Shown here: positions 34,801 to 44,400 of the stretch, in pieces
Layout of the letters: the number at the start of each line of letters is the position of its first letter
Numbering within the stretch: the first letter of the stretch is position 1
NCBI RefSeq assembly: GCF_000383575.1
Contig: NZ_KB911579.1
Coordinates: 4,301,424 to 4,365,423 of the forward strand
Origin: Salinispora oceanensis
GTDB lineage: Bacteria > Actinomycetota > Actinomycetes > Mycobacteriales > Micromonosporaceae
Direction: 5' to 3'
DNA length: 64,000 nt
The notes under the pieces: model-generated
Database searches by the model: none
What the model saw: only the letters and a program-made list of their open reading frames with translations
Told to the model about the DNA's origin: nothing
Made by a program: the position numbers and the translations under genes

Positions 34801-36538
34801 GGGCGAATGCCCCCGAGCCGAGCGCTGGTTCACAGATCGTCATGGTGAGGATCTGCTCGGCGGGCGTGTCGTCGGTCAGCAACTCCTCCAGAGCTTGCCC
34901 GACGGTGAAGCGAGTCAACACCTCTGGGGTGTAGTAGGAGGCAGACTGCTGGCGTTCGCGGCCGGCTAGGCGGAACACGAACGACCCTTGCGGGTGTAGC
35001 ACCGGCCGGGACTCGCCGGTCACCGGGTCGATGGTCGTCACGAAGTCGGTGGCGGCAATGCCGTCGGCCCGCTCGACCGGGACCACCCAGGAGCCCTTTG
35101 AGCCGTCCCCGTTTCTCGCGACCTCGTAGAGGTCGGTGTCGGCGAAAAAGCCGGTGTAGGACATCAGCCCCTCGTAGACCGCGCCGAGCTGGTTGATGCC
35201 CAGCTCGGCATAGGAGATGAAGCCTCGGTCCTTACCGCGTTGTTCCTTGCTGAGCAGCAGATGCGCCAGCACCTGCTGGACGGCGGCATTGCCCAGCCCG
35301 ACTGCGTCAATGTGGGAGGTGGCCTCAGGTCGGAAGAGGTCGGCGCGCAGCGGGTTGAAGACCAGACCGGTAGCGAGCGTGGGGTTCTCCTCGGCGGCGG
35401 CCGGGGTGTGGCCCTGGTCAACCAGGCGGAACAACACGCCGAACGACTCGTAGAGGTGGGTGCCGGTGCGGGACCGCGGGGTGGCCAGCTCGACCTGCAC
35501 CAGCTCACGGAGCCGGTCGAGGCTGTATCCCTGGTCGTACTCGGGAGCACCGACCGGGAGGACGCCCAGCTCCGGCGACGCCTCGGCGTAGAGCAGGAAC
35601 AGGATTCGGTAGAGGAAGCGCAGTGACTGCCGGGCCAGTGGTTGCGCCTCGGACTTCGGCAGCGGCGGCAGGCCTTCGGCGCGGCGGCGGGCGACGACCT
35701 CGTTGGCGACGATCTCGATGGAGAGGCGCACGCCGTCGCGTAGGTCCTGAGAGACGCCGACGGTGTGTTTGACCGAAGCCTCCAGGACCCCGTGCCACCA
35801 CAGCGTGCCGGCTGCGTCCGGGGCGATCGACTCGGCGCAGAGGCAGGCCAGGGCCCGGTCGATCTCTCCCCCTTTTCTGGTGTCGTTGCGTTCGCAGACC
35901 GACTGCAGGTCAACGGCGAGGTAACGGCCTTCGGCCCAGCGTTCCCGTTCGGCGAGCAGTGCCCACCGACCGGCCAGCACCAGCGCCAGCTCGGGTGCGT
36001 CGTCGGCGAGGAAGAGCGCAGATAGCAGGCGGGCCGCGCTCTTGATCTCCTCGCCGTCTTCGGTGAGCTGGACCGGTTCGCTGAGCGTAGCCGCGTCTCG
36101 GGCAAGCAGTTCCTCGATAGCAGCCACCGGAAGGGCGGCGAGCACGACCAGTGGTGCCGGGCCCGATGTGCCGGCCGAGGAAACCCGGCTGAATGGCCCG
36201 GAGCCGGAGACGATCAGGCCCGGCGCGTCGAGACCGAGGACGTCACGCAGCGTGCGGACCACCCGTTCTGGCACCTCGGGTGCGTTCCGGCTTCCGGTCT
36301 GCCCGGTGACCGAACCCGGATCGTACAGCTCAGAGAGGGTGGCCAGGTCGACCTCCAACTTCCGACGGGCCGCCAGGAATCGGGATCGCGGCGTTGACCG
36401 ACCGGCCTTCTCCTCGGCGTCCCATGCGGAGCGCCGTTCCAAGATCTTTGCTCGGAACGACTCCTTGGTGGCGTCGGTCGTGAAGTAGTGCTCGGAGATC
36501 CAGCCCTCACCGACGAGGATCGCGTCCGACCTGCTCAC
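31829..36538 (-). CDS. drmMI: DrmMI-like adenine-specific DNA methyltransferase
   Basis: A 1569-aa type II/PglX-like N6-adenine methyltransferase. SAM-binding motif I is CEPALGSGAFALEAVRQL near residue 570; the catalytic motif IV is GNPPWVRP near 950. A long N-terminal region without clear motifs precedes the core, as in DrmMI and PglX. Downstream of motif IV comes a presumed target-recognition region; its DNA (about 32330-33560) is visibly poorer in GC than the rest. The GTG at 36538 overlaps the stop of the SNF2 gene. In DISARM, such an enzyme marks host DNA so it is not attacked. BREX PglX is an alternative relation, but drmA/drmB neighbours favour DrmMI. Confidence 0.85.
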   Translation of the reverse strand: MSRSDAILVGEGWISEHYFTTDATKESFRAKILERRSAWDAEEKAGRSTPRSRFLAARRKLEVDLATLSELYDPGSVTGQTGSRNAPEVPERVVRTLRDVLGLDAPGLIVSGSGPFSRVSSAGTSGPAPLVVLAALPVAAIEELLARDAATLSEPVQLTEDGEEIKSAARLLSALFLADDAPELALVLAGRWALLAERERWAEGRYLAVDLQSVCERNDTRKGGEIDRALACLCAESIAPDAAGTLWWHGVLEASVKHTVGVSQDLRDGVRLSIEIVANEVVARRRAEGLPPLPKSEAQPLARQSLRFLYRILFLLYAEASPELGVLPVGAPEYDQGYSLDRLRELVQVELATPRSRTGTHLYESFGVLFRLVDQGHTPAAAEENPTLATGLVFNPLRADLFRPEATSHIDAVGLGNAAVQQVLAHLLLSKEQRGKDRGFISYAELGINQLGAVYEGLMSYTGFFADTDLYEVARNGDGSKGSWVVPVERADGIAATDFVTTIDPVTGESRPVLHPQGSFVFRLAGRERQQSASYYTPEVLTRFTVGQALEELLTDDTPAEQILTMTICEPALGSGAFALEAVRQLAEQYLKRRQKELDRRIDPDDYPKRLQEVKAYLALHNVYGVDLNETAVELAEISLWLDTMVEGLSAPWFGLHLRRGNSLIGARRAVYHRNQVTDKSWLGAVPQEVPLTSLVEDIKAGRVATDGIHHFLLPADGWGSAADAKEAADLAPEAAKRLKDWRRGVRAKPTKQQVDALIELAHRVETLWQIAYHRLQIAERENRRAIPVWGAEELAVGGAVQREQIERALADPNGAYQRLRRAMNAWTALWFWPLTAELARVDGACVNPPSLSDWIAGLQALLGRAHDLRPEKTRVKASTAQLSSTTDWEELNQAEQIDLGFAHAGAVPEVLHDHPWLAVCERVATRQGFFHWNLDFATVFAHGGFDLQVGNPPWVRPRSDVDALLAEGDPWWQLTNKPTQVQVATKRTATLALPGMTELVVDGTADVLSTAAFVGAPVQYPHLVGLQPDLYRCFMEVMWRHRSERGAIGMIHLNSHFTDEKAGLLRAELYLRLRRHWHFVNALTLFEIKDSKFFGVTVHGSRHEEPAFTQASWLYHPDTAMRSLTHDGSGPEPGLKDDDGNWDVRPHASRIMRITDETLRAWHAVMETDEVSLRQTRMVYAVNQSSASVLEKLSRASRIGELRLQFSPGWHESSDRKKGYFESEWAVPDSWDDVILQGPHLFVATPLYKSPNPTMRNNQDWSATDFEQLPADAIPATAYQPVGDRYAYDCAYTDWGDEDHPDPARDHYRIAWRNMAANQGERTLTPTLLPPGTAHIHGVSSAGTRRRNAEALVRLLGFMSSLTHDYSVRVAPKSTISPSTVRRLAFTTASSLQTELALRTLRLNSVTDAYADLWQSCQTDKFAEDVWAGGFAHRRRAPLGEVGPEWTSATPLRIAADRRQALVEIDALVALMLGLTADELCSIYRTQFAVLRGYDRNVYHYDVNGRLVPNSVLTVSRKKGDRITAEERTATNQAGYTYTYELPFITLDREADMRQAYMVFEQRLRERQ

Positions 36539-39429
36539 TGGAGTTTCCCCTCGGTATCGGGCACGACCACCAGCAGCGGACGCACCAGCTGCCGGGCTGG
36601 CGCCATCGACTCAGTCAGCTTCCGTTCCGCGGCGATGCGTTCCCGGCTTGCCGCTGCCTTACTCCGCCGGATCAGAACCGCCGCCTCTTCGTCCCACGCA
36701 TCGAGCTTGCGGCGCCACGCATCAACCCGTTGCTCAGCGTCCCGACTCGCCGCCTCGAAGACGGTCTTCTCCAGATAAGCGGCAGCCTGATGCACCGCCG
36801 GCTGGATCAGCGGCTGCAGGTGATCGATCGTGGCGATGGCACCCGGGTTGGCGCGGGGTACGGTCCAGCCGAGCATCCGCACCGCGTCGTGGACGGAGTC
36901 ATGCGGTGTTACCAGCGCGAAGGACGGGTCGTCGGAAACCGGGAACTGGGTGGTCAACCATGCCGTGGATACCACCTGCCCGCGCTTGTTCGTTAATGTG
37001 CCGAGCAGTAACACCGTCGGCGCGTCCACCGCGCCGCGGACCGCGAACACCTCGTTGCGTCCCAGCGCCGCCAACGCTCGGTCGGCGGCCCAGTCGAGCA
37101 CTGGGTGCAGCGGACTCAGGTAGTGCGCGTCCGGCCAGCTCGTGCCCTTGTCGTCGCAGAGCGCGGTGGCCAACCTGTCCTTGCCCCGCGCGATGGTGGT
37201 GGCGAGCACCAGACGCTCGGTTACCTTGCGGTCCGCCAGATAGCTCTGCGGCAGCACCTCCAGCCGTTGCACCAGATCAGCCGGCGGAGTCAGCTCCACG
37301 GTGCCGAACGCCTCGTCGCGGCGCCACCCGACTCCGCCGCGAGCCGGTGCCGCCGTCGGGTCAATGAACGCCTCGCGCAGCGCCTCCTCCAGGTAGGAGA
37401 CTTCGTCGTCGTACAGGCCGGCTCTGTCGTCCGGCGCGACCTCCTGGGCGGTAGCCGGCTCGGCACCCTGCCCCGCCGGGTCGAAGAGTTGGGTGAAGAG
37501 GGCGGCGACGTCGTTGCCGGCGGCGACTTCGGCGACCGGCCGGAGGACGTCATCGAGCTGTTTGCCGCCGGCGAGCACCGCCCGGATCTCTTCTTCTTCG
37601 CCCTTGACGTCATAGCGACCCATCAGCGATGCGACGTCGCCGAGGGCGGTGTGCGCCTCGTCCTCCTTTTCGATCAGCTTGGCCAGCACCCGGACGTCGC
37701 CGGCGAATCGTTCGCTAGCCGGGTTGAGCAGCAGGGCGGTGACCTGCGGCGGGTGTTTCTGGCCATAGCGGTCGATGCGCCCGTTGCGTTGCTCGATGCG
37801 GATCAGACTCCACGGGATGTCGTAGTGGATGAGCTCGTGGCACTGGGCGTGGAGGTTGACGCCTTCCGAAGCCACGTCACCGGTCACCAGCACCCGCACC
37901 GATGACTGCTCCTGCTTGAAGCGCTCGACGAGTTCCTGCTGTTCGGGGTCGGTCAGGCCGCCGTGCATCAGCTCGACCGCATTGCCTGGCAGACCGAGGT
38001 CATGCGGGAGGCTGCGGTGCAGCCAGCGCAGCGTCTCCAGACGTTCGGCGAAGACCACCGCCCGGGTGGCAGCGCCGGCCCCGATACCGATCTCCTTCAG
38101 GTACTCGACGAGGCGGGTGTACTTGGCCGACGGCGTACGCAGGGCGTGCTCATTGAGACCGGCGAGGTGGCGCAGCGCTCGCAGCTCGACCTCGGCCCGA
38201 TCGGAGGGGCACTCGGCGTCCTTGGTGACGCGCTCGATGCGTCCGTCGATCGTCTCCTGCAGTGCCGCCGGTGACGAAAGGAACGCTTTCGCCAGGGTCC
38301 ACGGAAAGAACGTCCCGCGTGCCCCCGAGTACGGACTCCCGCCGGTGTCTGGCCAGAGCCAGGTGCGTTCTAGCTCGCTGGCGACCGCGTTCTCCGCTGG
38401 GGTGGCTGGGATCAGGATGTTCTTCGGCTCGCGTCGCTCGGCCCAGTCCGCGCCGACCGCGCTCGCGACCTCCGGGCTGTGCCGGTGGCGCCGCACGACG
38501 AGTCGCCGGACCTCGTCCCGGTCCAGCTCGCCGCTTGGCGGAACGGCCACCGGGTCGAGCATGCGGATCAGCTCGGCGAAGGAGTCGGCCTTGCCGTTGT
38601 GCGGGGTGGCGGAGGCCAGGATCAACGCCTCCGTAGTGCGGGCCAGCAGCCGGGCGAGCCGGTTGTTGAGCGTCTCGGCGTTCGACAAGTTGTGTGATTC
38701 GTCAATGACGACCGCATCCCAGCGCTGCTTACGCAGGCTGGCCACGTAGCGGTCGGATTTGAGAGTGTCGATCGAAATGATCGCGCGCCGGTAGTAGGTG
38801 AACGGGTTGCGGGTGGCTGGGAGTTTCTGCCGGACCTGCTGGATGCCGGCGGTGTCCAGGCGTACGAACGGCAGGGCGAAGCGCGTCCAGAGCTCCTGCT
38901 GCATCTGCTCCAGTACGTGCCGCGGGGTCACCACGAGAATGCGGTCGCCTCGCCCGCGGCGAACCAGCTCGGCCAGGATCATGCCGATTTCCAGGGTCTT
39001 GCCGAGGCCGACTGCATCGGCGAGGAGGAGGCGCGGTTGCAGGCTCGCCGGATCCAACGCCTTACGGACCGCCGACTGCTGGTAGCCGAGTGCGTCGGCG
39101 AGGCCGCGAGTGGCCACCGACAGCGACTGGTCGGCGAGCGGAATCGCGGTCTTGCGCAGCGTGGACTCCAACCAGAGCCGGGCGGTGCGGTACCGGGGAC
39201 TGCCGTCCGCGACGACCCGGGCCTCGGCCGGATCCAGCGGAGTCATGATGTCGAGACTGTCGTAGAACGTCGCCGTCGTGTCACGTACCAGCTCGCCGAG
39301 ACCTTGCACATGCACCGCGACGCCGTCGGCGGTGTCCTCGGTCGCTCGGACCAGCCACTCCTCGTCGCGGATCACCAACATTGCACCGGGGGCGAGCCAA
39401 CGGCGGACGTCAGGCTTGGATGCCGTCAC
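36535..39429 (-). CDS. drmD: DrmD-like SNF2-family helicase
   Basis: A 964-aa SNF2/RapA-type ATPase. Walker A is DAVGLGKTLEIG near residue 147, motif II DESHNLSN near 245, then LASATPHNGK. The C-terminal helicase lobe has GDVASEGVNLHAQ, HYDIPWSLIRIEQRNGRIDR near 555. This is the expected class 1 DISARM translocase, DrmD. I chose the GTG at 39429, with GGAG 9 nt upstream; a TTG at 39444 is the alternative. It follows drmB after a 229-bp gap containing a terminator-like hairpin, while its own stop overlaps drmMI. This is the only sizeable gap in the operon. Confidence 0.88.
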   Translation of the reverse strand: MTASKPDVRRWLAPGAMLVIRDEEWLVRATEDTADGVAVHVQGLGELVRDTTATFYDSLDIMTPLDPAEARVVADGSPRYRTARLWLESTLRKTAIPLADQSLSVATRGLADALGYQQSAVRKALDPASLQPRLLLADAVGLGKTLEIGMILAELVRRGRGDRILVVTPRHVLEQMQQELWTRFALPFVRLDTAGIQQVRQKLPATRNPFTYYRRAIISIDTLKSDRYVASLRKQRWDAVVIDESHNLSNAETLNNRLARLLARTTEALILASATPHNGKADSFAELIRMLDPVAVPPSGELDRDEVRRLVVRRHRHSPEVASAVGADWAERREPKNILIPATPAENAVASELERTWLWPDTGGSPYSGARGTFFPWTLAKAFLSSPAALQETIDGRIERVTKDAECPSDRAEVELRALRHLAGLNEHALRTPSAKYTRLVEYLKEIGIGAGAATRAVVFAERLETLRWLHRSLPHDLGLPGNAVELMHGGLTDPEQQELVERFKQEQSSVRVLVTGDVASEGVNLHAQCHELIHYDIPWSLIRIEQRNGRIDRYGQKHPPQVTALLLNPASERFAGDVRVLAKLIEKEDEAHTALGDVASLMGRYDVKGEEEEIRAVLAGGKQLDDVLRPVAEVAAGNDVAALFTQLFDPAGQGAEPATAQEVAPDDRAGLYDDEVSYLEEALREAFIDPTAAPARGGVGWRRDEAFGTVELTPPADLVQRLEVLPQSYLADRKVTERLVLATTIARGKDRLATALCDDKGTSWPDAHYLSPLHPVLDWAADRALAALGRNEVFAVRGAVDAPTVLLLGTLTNKRGQVVSTAWLTTQFPVSDDPSFALVTPHDSVHDAVRMLGWTVPRANPGAIATIDHLQPLIQPAVHQAAAYLEKTVFEAASRDAEQRVDAWRRKLDAWDEEAAVLIRRSKAAASRERIAAERKLTESMAPARQLVRPLLVVVPDTEGKLQ

Positions 39430-39456
39430 AGACCTGATCTCCAATATTCGACAAAA

Positions 39457-39485
39457 AGAACACCAAGGAATATGTCGGTTGTTCT
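39457..39485 (-). terminator. Intrinsic-terminator-like hairpin between drmB and drmD
   Basis: Read on the minus strand, AGAACAACC and GGTGTTCT form an eight-pair stem with one bulged A, followed at once by TTTTT. That is the form of a rho-independent terminator, unusual in such GC-rich DNA. It ends 28 nt before the drmD start, leaving no room for a new promoter, so partial termination is likely. The same octamer GGTGTTCT also occurs about 180 nt upstream in the leader and could pair with the first arm. Confidence 0.55.
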
Positions 39486-39658
39486 GTCCGGGCAGCCTAA
39501 CCTCTGGACGGCGTTACCGATGCCCCCAGACAGGTTGGAGAGATGGGCCGAAAGTCCACCCCGCCGAACCGCCACCTCGGCCCGCCGGTCGGCAGGAACA
39601 CGCCTCGACTCGAAGCAATGTCCCTCCCTGACCGGATCAAGAACACCGGGGTAGCGGA

Positions 39659-41395
39659 TCAGGTCGAGATCCGCAGGTAGCCGCTCCGCCCGAACAACAC
39701 ACCACGGTCCAGGAACCGATTGAAGAACCGGCACGACGGCTCGCCCAGGTGCACGCAGGCCGCACAAGCCCCACTACCGATCCCGCAACCCGGATCCAGC
39801 GGACAACGGTGCTCTGCGGCAACGAACGCGGTCAACAGGTCGTCGAGGTTCGACTCGAAGACCGCCTGCATGCCGCCGAGTACGAAGTCGCCCCGGGCGG
39901 CCGAGTACAAGAAGAAGCCGAGATGGTGGGGCACGAGATACTCGCTGAGCGCGTCGCGCTCGATGCCGGCGAAGACGGCGGTCTGCCGGATGAGCCGGTG
40001 GGCATAGGTGTGAATCAGCTTCAACACGTCAGCGCCGATCGACTCCACCCGCGGATCGTCGCGTTTGTCGGGAACCGAGGCTGACTCCAGAATGGCGACT
40101 CGAGCCACGACCGGGTCGATGCAATCCGGCGTCCAACCCGGAAGCCGGTGACCGCGACTAGCCAGCCACGTCGCGACCCGGATCGGGTCGAGCCGGATCA
40201 GGAACGCCTCGGTTTCGGCCAGGTTGCCGTAGAGCCGGTAGCCGCCCCGCTTGCGTCGGAACGGCACCAGCCGACACTTCGACGGATCGTCCTCACCCCG
40301 CGTGTAGCCGTACATGGCGTTGAGGATCGGGAACTTGTCAACCAGGTCGAGCCCGTCAATGCCGGCCCGCTGCAGGGCCTGCGGGTACTTCTTCCGGTAG
40401 CGTAACTCGAGTGGGTCGTCGGGATTCGGCAGGCGTAACGCCGTCGTCGGGGTCCGGCTCTCGGCCAGAGCCATCGCGATGTCGACGGCCTCCCGTTCGA
40501 CCACCTCACGCCGGGTCGGGGCAAGTCGGTCAACCGGGTGATCGCCCGCCTTGGCCAACTGGCCAGCCTGCTCGGCGACCATCACCATCTGCTCCGCGAT
40601 CTCCGGCGGCATGTTCCCGGCGATGAGTTGATCGACCAGTTCCTCGCGGGTCTGCTTCGCGGTTACGTCGGCGGGCCTCGCCACCTGTAGACCCTCGATC
40701 ACCCAGATCAGCGCCTTGCGTGGACCCCCGGCGAGCTTGAGGTTCTCCCGATGCTCGGGCCGAGGTGGGTTGATCAGCACCATGCCCCGCGGCACATAGA
40801 CCATGCGGGCCTTGTGCACGTTCCAGCGCACGGTGCCCTCACCGCACCCGCACTTCTTGTGGAAGCCCAGCCCCGGCATAGTCGGTGTGTCACAGTCCGG
40901 GCACACGAAGCGGATGTCCGCGGCCTTGGCGCTCCTCGGCACGACCACCCGTACGTCGTCGTGCTGCGAGCATCGCCGGATCCGGGGCTCGGTGATCGCC
41001 CCGCATTCATGCACGCCGACGAAGTGGAGCTGACCCCAGGCACGTTTGCCGCACTTGCAGTGTGCCTCCTCGGACGTGCCGATGCGTTTACAGACCCGGC
41101 ACAGCCAGACTCGCGGAAATCTCTCGACGGTCACGCCGCGGCGTTCATCGAGCTCGACGACCTCCACCGGCACCTTACGCAACAGCTCCCCGGCCATGCC
41201 GCCGTCTTTGTCGTTGGCGGTCCACGCGCCGATCTCAGTCAACAGACTCCACCGCACCACGTCGGAGTCGATTTCGATCGGGCTGGGGGCCGACCACTCG
41301 TCCACCCGGTAGATGTTGCCGCGCAGGTCAACCGTCTGCGCCGGCAGGAAAGTGCGCAGGATCTGGCTGCCACTACGGGAACCAAGTTTCGTCAT
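39659..41395 (-). CDS. drmB: DrmB-like DUF1998 protein
   Basis: A 578-aa protein with Cys-rich N-terminal zinc-ribbon-like pairs (CRVCKR, CKCGKR, CPDCDTP, CGCGEG at residues 98-195). The C-terminal DUF1998 region has LIHTYAHRLIRQ near 455, LYSAARGDFVLGGM, and the terminal cysteines in CIGSGACAAC-like order (CGIGSGACAACVH) near 550. In DISARM, DrmB pairs with the DrmA helicase (family knowledge). The ATG at 41395 is 11 bp after the drmA stop, with GGCGGA as a weak ribosome-binding site. Length is typical for DrmB (about 600 aa). Confidence 0.88.
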   Translation of the reverse strand: MTKLGSRSGSQILRTFLPAQTVDLRGNIYRVDEWSAPSPIEIDSDVVRWSLLTEIGAWTANDKDGGMAGELLRKVPVEVVELDERRGVTVERFPRVWLCRVCKRIGTSEEAHCKCGKRAWGQLHFVGVHECGAITEPRIRRCSQHDDVRVVVPRSAKAADIRFVCPDCDTPTMPGLGFHKKCGCGEGTVRWNVHKARMVYVPRGMVLINPPRPEHRENLKLAGGPRKALIWVIEGLQVARPADVTAKQTREELVDQLIAGNMPPEIAEQMVMVAEQAGQLAKAGDHPVDRLAPTRREVVEREAVDIAMALAESRTPTTALRLPNPDDPLELRYRKKYPQALQRAGIDGLDLVDKFPILNAMYGYTRGEDDPSKCRLVPFRRKRGGYRLYGNLAETEAFLIRLDPIRVATWLASRGHRLPGWTPDCIDPVVARVAILESASVPDKRDDPRVESIGADVLKLIHTYAHRLIRQTAVFAGIERDALSEYLVPHHLGFFLYSAARGDFVLGGMQAVFESNLDDLLTAFVAAEHRCPLDPGCGIGSGACAACVHLGEPSCRFFNRFLDRGVLFGRSGYLRIST

Positions 41396-41406
41396 GTCGT
41401 CCGCCT

Positions 41407-44400
41407 TCAGTCGTGAATGGGAGCCTGGGCCTCCACATCCCGAAGGCTCCGCATGGGGGAGGGGTAGCCGATCTCACTGATGAAACGGGCCGTGGTGGCC
41501 GGGTCCTCGAGGTCGGCGAACCACTCGCGGACCCACTCGACGATCTGCTGCCGGTGTAGGGAATCCTCTGGCCCGTTGAGGCCGAGAAGCTCCGCCACAG
41601 TCGCTGCCTCGACATCCGGCGTCAGTTTCGCGTCGCGGACGTACTGGCGCAGCTTCGCGGGTGTGCTCAACCGCTGCTTGCTGGCCGGCTCGTGCACCAT
41701 CAGGGTGCGCGCCGCAACCAGCCCGGGAAGCGTGAGGGCTAGAACCCGTCGGCTGCGGCGCGTGATCGGGATGGCGTCAACGAACCGATCGCCTTGGCTC
41801 ACATACTTGTCGAAGTGCCGGAACGTCTGGGCGTCGCGCTCCCGGCCGATCTTGTGCAGGACGTACACCAGGCCCGGGTGTCGACGACCGACCCGGGCGG
41901 TGGTCTGGATGAACTCAGCCGTTGTCAGCGGCAAGCCCAGCATGACCATCGTGTTGAGCCGGTCGATGTCCACCCCATGTGACAACATCGAGCTAGCCGC
42001 GATTACGTGAATGCGATCCGCGAACTTTTCTTCGGGCTTTTCGAGTCGCTCCAGGATGTCCCGCACCTCGTCGAAGTCGGTTTGCCCGGTCAGCTGCTCG
42101 ACGTTGATGGCGTTGACGGTGTTGTTGCTGCCGAGGCTTCGACCGGCGGCCTCGACGTCGTACAGGGTGGAGCCGTAGACCACGTTTGTACCGTAGAGGC
42201 TGAGCAGTTCATCAACGTGCGTTGGATCGATACCAGCCTCTGTGCAGACGGCCGACGGCTCGTCCACTAGCCGCCGTACGCAGCGCTGCAGAGCGTCCAA
42301 AGTCCGGTCACTGACGTGCTCCAGTGTCACTCCGCGCGGCGCAACCGCTACGAAACGCCGCAGCTTTTCTGCTTTGCGCACCGTCCAGAAAGACTCCCCC
42401 GAGCGAGGACCCGGCTGCGGGAAGACCCGGCCTTCGCGCCGGTAGAGGACCTCGACCTGGCGGTCGTATCCGGTTAGCGTCGCGCTGCTGGCTACGATCT
42501 TGGTGTGGCTACCGGACAGCTCGTGCTGTAGGTAGTCGAGCAGACTCTCGTAGTGCGAGTCAACGGCACCGAGACTGTCGCGCAGCAGGTGCAACTCGTC
42601 CTGCAGTCGCAGCGACGGTGCGAACCGTTCCGCCGGCATCGGCAGCGGATTGAGCGTGCCCTGGCAATCGGGCACCAGACAGCCGTTGGGTGTCTTCGAC
42701 CTGGTCGCGTAGGTGAAGCCGTGCCATTCGACCGAGCAGATCTTCTGTGGCGGCCCGACGAGACCGCGCATCGCCTGCTGCAGGCCGATTGATGCGGCCT
42801 TGTCCAGCGTACCCACCACCACGGTCGGGAGGAAGCGGAAGATCTCCTGGTCAACGATGTATACCGGCAGCGCCCCGCGCTTCCAGGGGCAGTGCGTGTT
42901 GGTGCAGTGATGTTCCAGCTTCCAGCGTTGCCGGTCGAACTTCATCTGCAGGTCTTCGTCGCGGCAGAACGGACAGTGCAGCAGCACCCGGTACTTGTCA
43001 GGTACGCCGGGGCTATCCGGACCGACCTCGTCGCCCTCCGGCCTGGGCACGATCTTGTTGGGCGTACCGGCCTGGCCGACCAGGAACCCGAGGCTGAACG
43101 GAGCACCTTTGACATCGGCTACCCGATGCGCCGCCGCATCACGGCGTACCAGCTCGGCCCCGGCGAGCGCGTCGGCGAAACGCTGCGTCTGTTGCAAGCT
43201 CAGCAGCCGGAGCGGAAACCGGGACCAGGCCGTCACGCCGGTACGCTTACCGGTGAGCCGATCGAAGAAGGCCGTCGTCAACAGCAGCCCCAGATAGGTC
43301 TCGGTCTTGCCGCCACCGGTGGCGAACCAGACGGTGTCGACGAATCTAGCGTCATCGGCGGGTTCGGCGAGGAAGCGAATCGTGGACAGCAGGAAACCAA
43401 CCTGGAACGGTCGCCAGGCGTCGTAGCCGCGCCCTTTCGCGCTCAACCCGATCGCCTTGTTCATCAGCTGAAACGACTGGCGAATGTCCCGATTGGTTTG
43501 CAGCAGCTGCAGCCCGGTTCGAAGCCGGTCGAGTTCGGCGAACACATCGGTGGCCTCCTGCTCCGCCTCGGCGCGCATTCCCGGTGTCCAGCCCTCAGCT
43601 GTCTCCCGGGCGGCCAGCGCCGATGAAGACCAGTGGGCGTGGTCGTACTCTTCGAGAGCGTCTACCAGTGCGGTGAGTTCCGGAATCGGGTCGGTGGCGA
43701 GCCGCTCGAACGACAGCGTCGGCTCCGGCCGGGTGCTGTTCCAGTAGTCGGGGCGGACGGTCTGCACCGTGGTGGTGTCCGTACTGCGGAACACCCCGGG
43801 CGTGGGCACCTCGACCCCGACATTGATGCCATACGCCGGCACGTCGCGGTCGTAGCGGAAGCTGTCCGGCAAGGACTCCAACTGGAACGGGGTGGTGGTG
43901 AGACCCGTGACCTCCAGCTGCGCTTCATACAGGTGCGAGTCGGTCAGATCGCGGGCCTTCTCTGGGCTGGTGTTGACCAGCTGTAGGACAAGTTCGGTGT
44001 CCTGGTGCCAATCCTCCACATCGATCCGGACTTCAGCCGTGAGGCCCGGCGCTCCCACGGCGCTGAAGGCATCTCGCAGCTGCTCCGCGCCGAAGGTTCC
44101 GCCATCGGCGCTGGCCACGACGGAGATCTTCTCCTCAACAGGACCCGTACGCCACCAGCGCCGGTCTGGGTCGGGACCATCCTTGGGGTCCCTGACCCAG
44201 GCGCGCGCCCGTACCGTTACCGTCATCGACCACGACGGCGCCTCGGCTGGCCGGAACCGGATGCCGATCGCGCACGGGTCCAGCCGCTCAGCTCGGTCGT
44301 CGCTGGTGCCCTTACGCACCTCGTCCTCGCACGCGAGTCGCCCCAGCCAGAAGGTCCCCGACGGTGCCACTTCCAGGCGATCCAGGTCGTCCCCGCGGCC

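Noticed and set aside
39457..39485. AGAACA-N17-TGTTCT read as a second regulator operator like the LexA box
   Set aside because: The spacing does not fit a LexA box, and the T-tract after it on the transcribed strand fits a terminator better.
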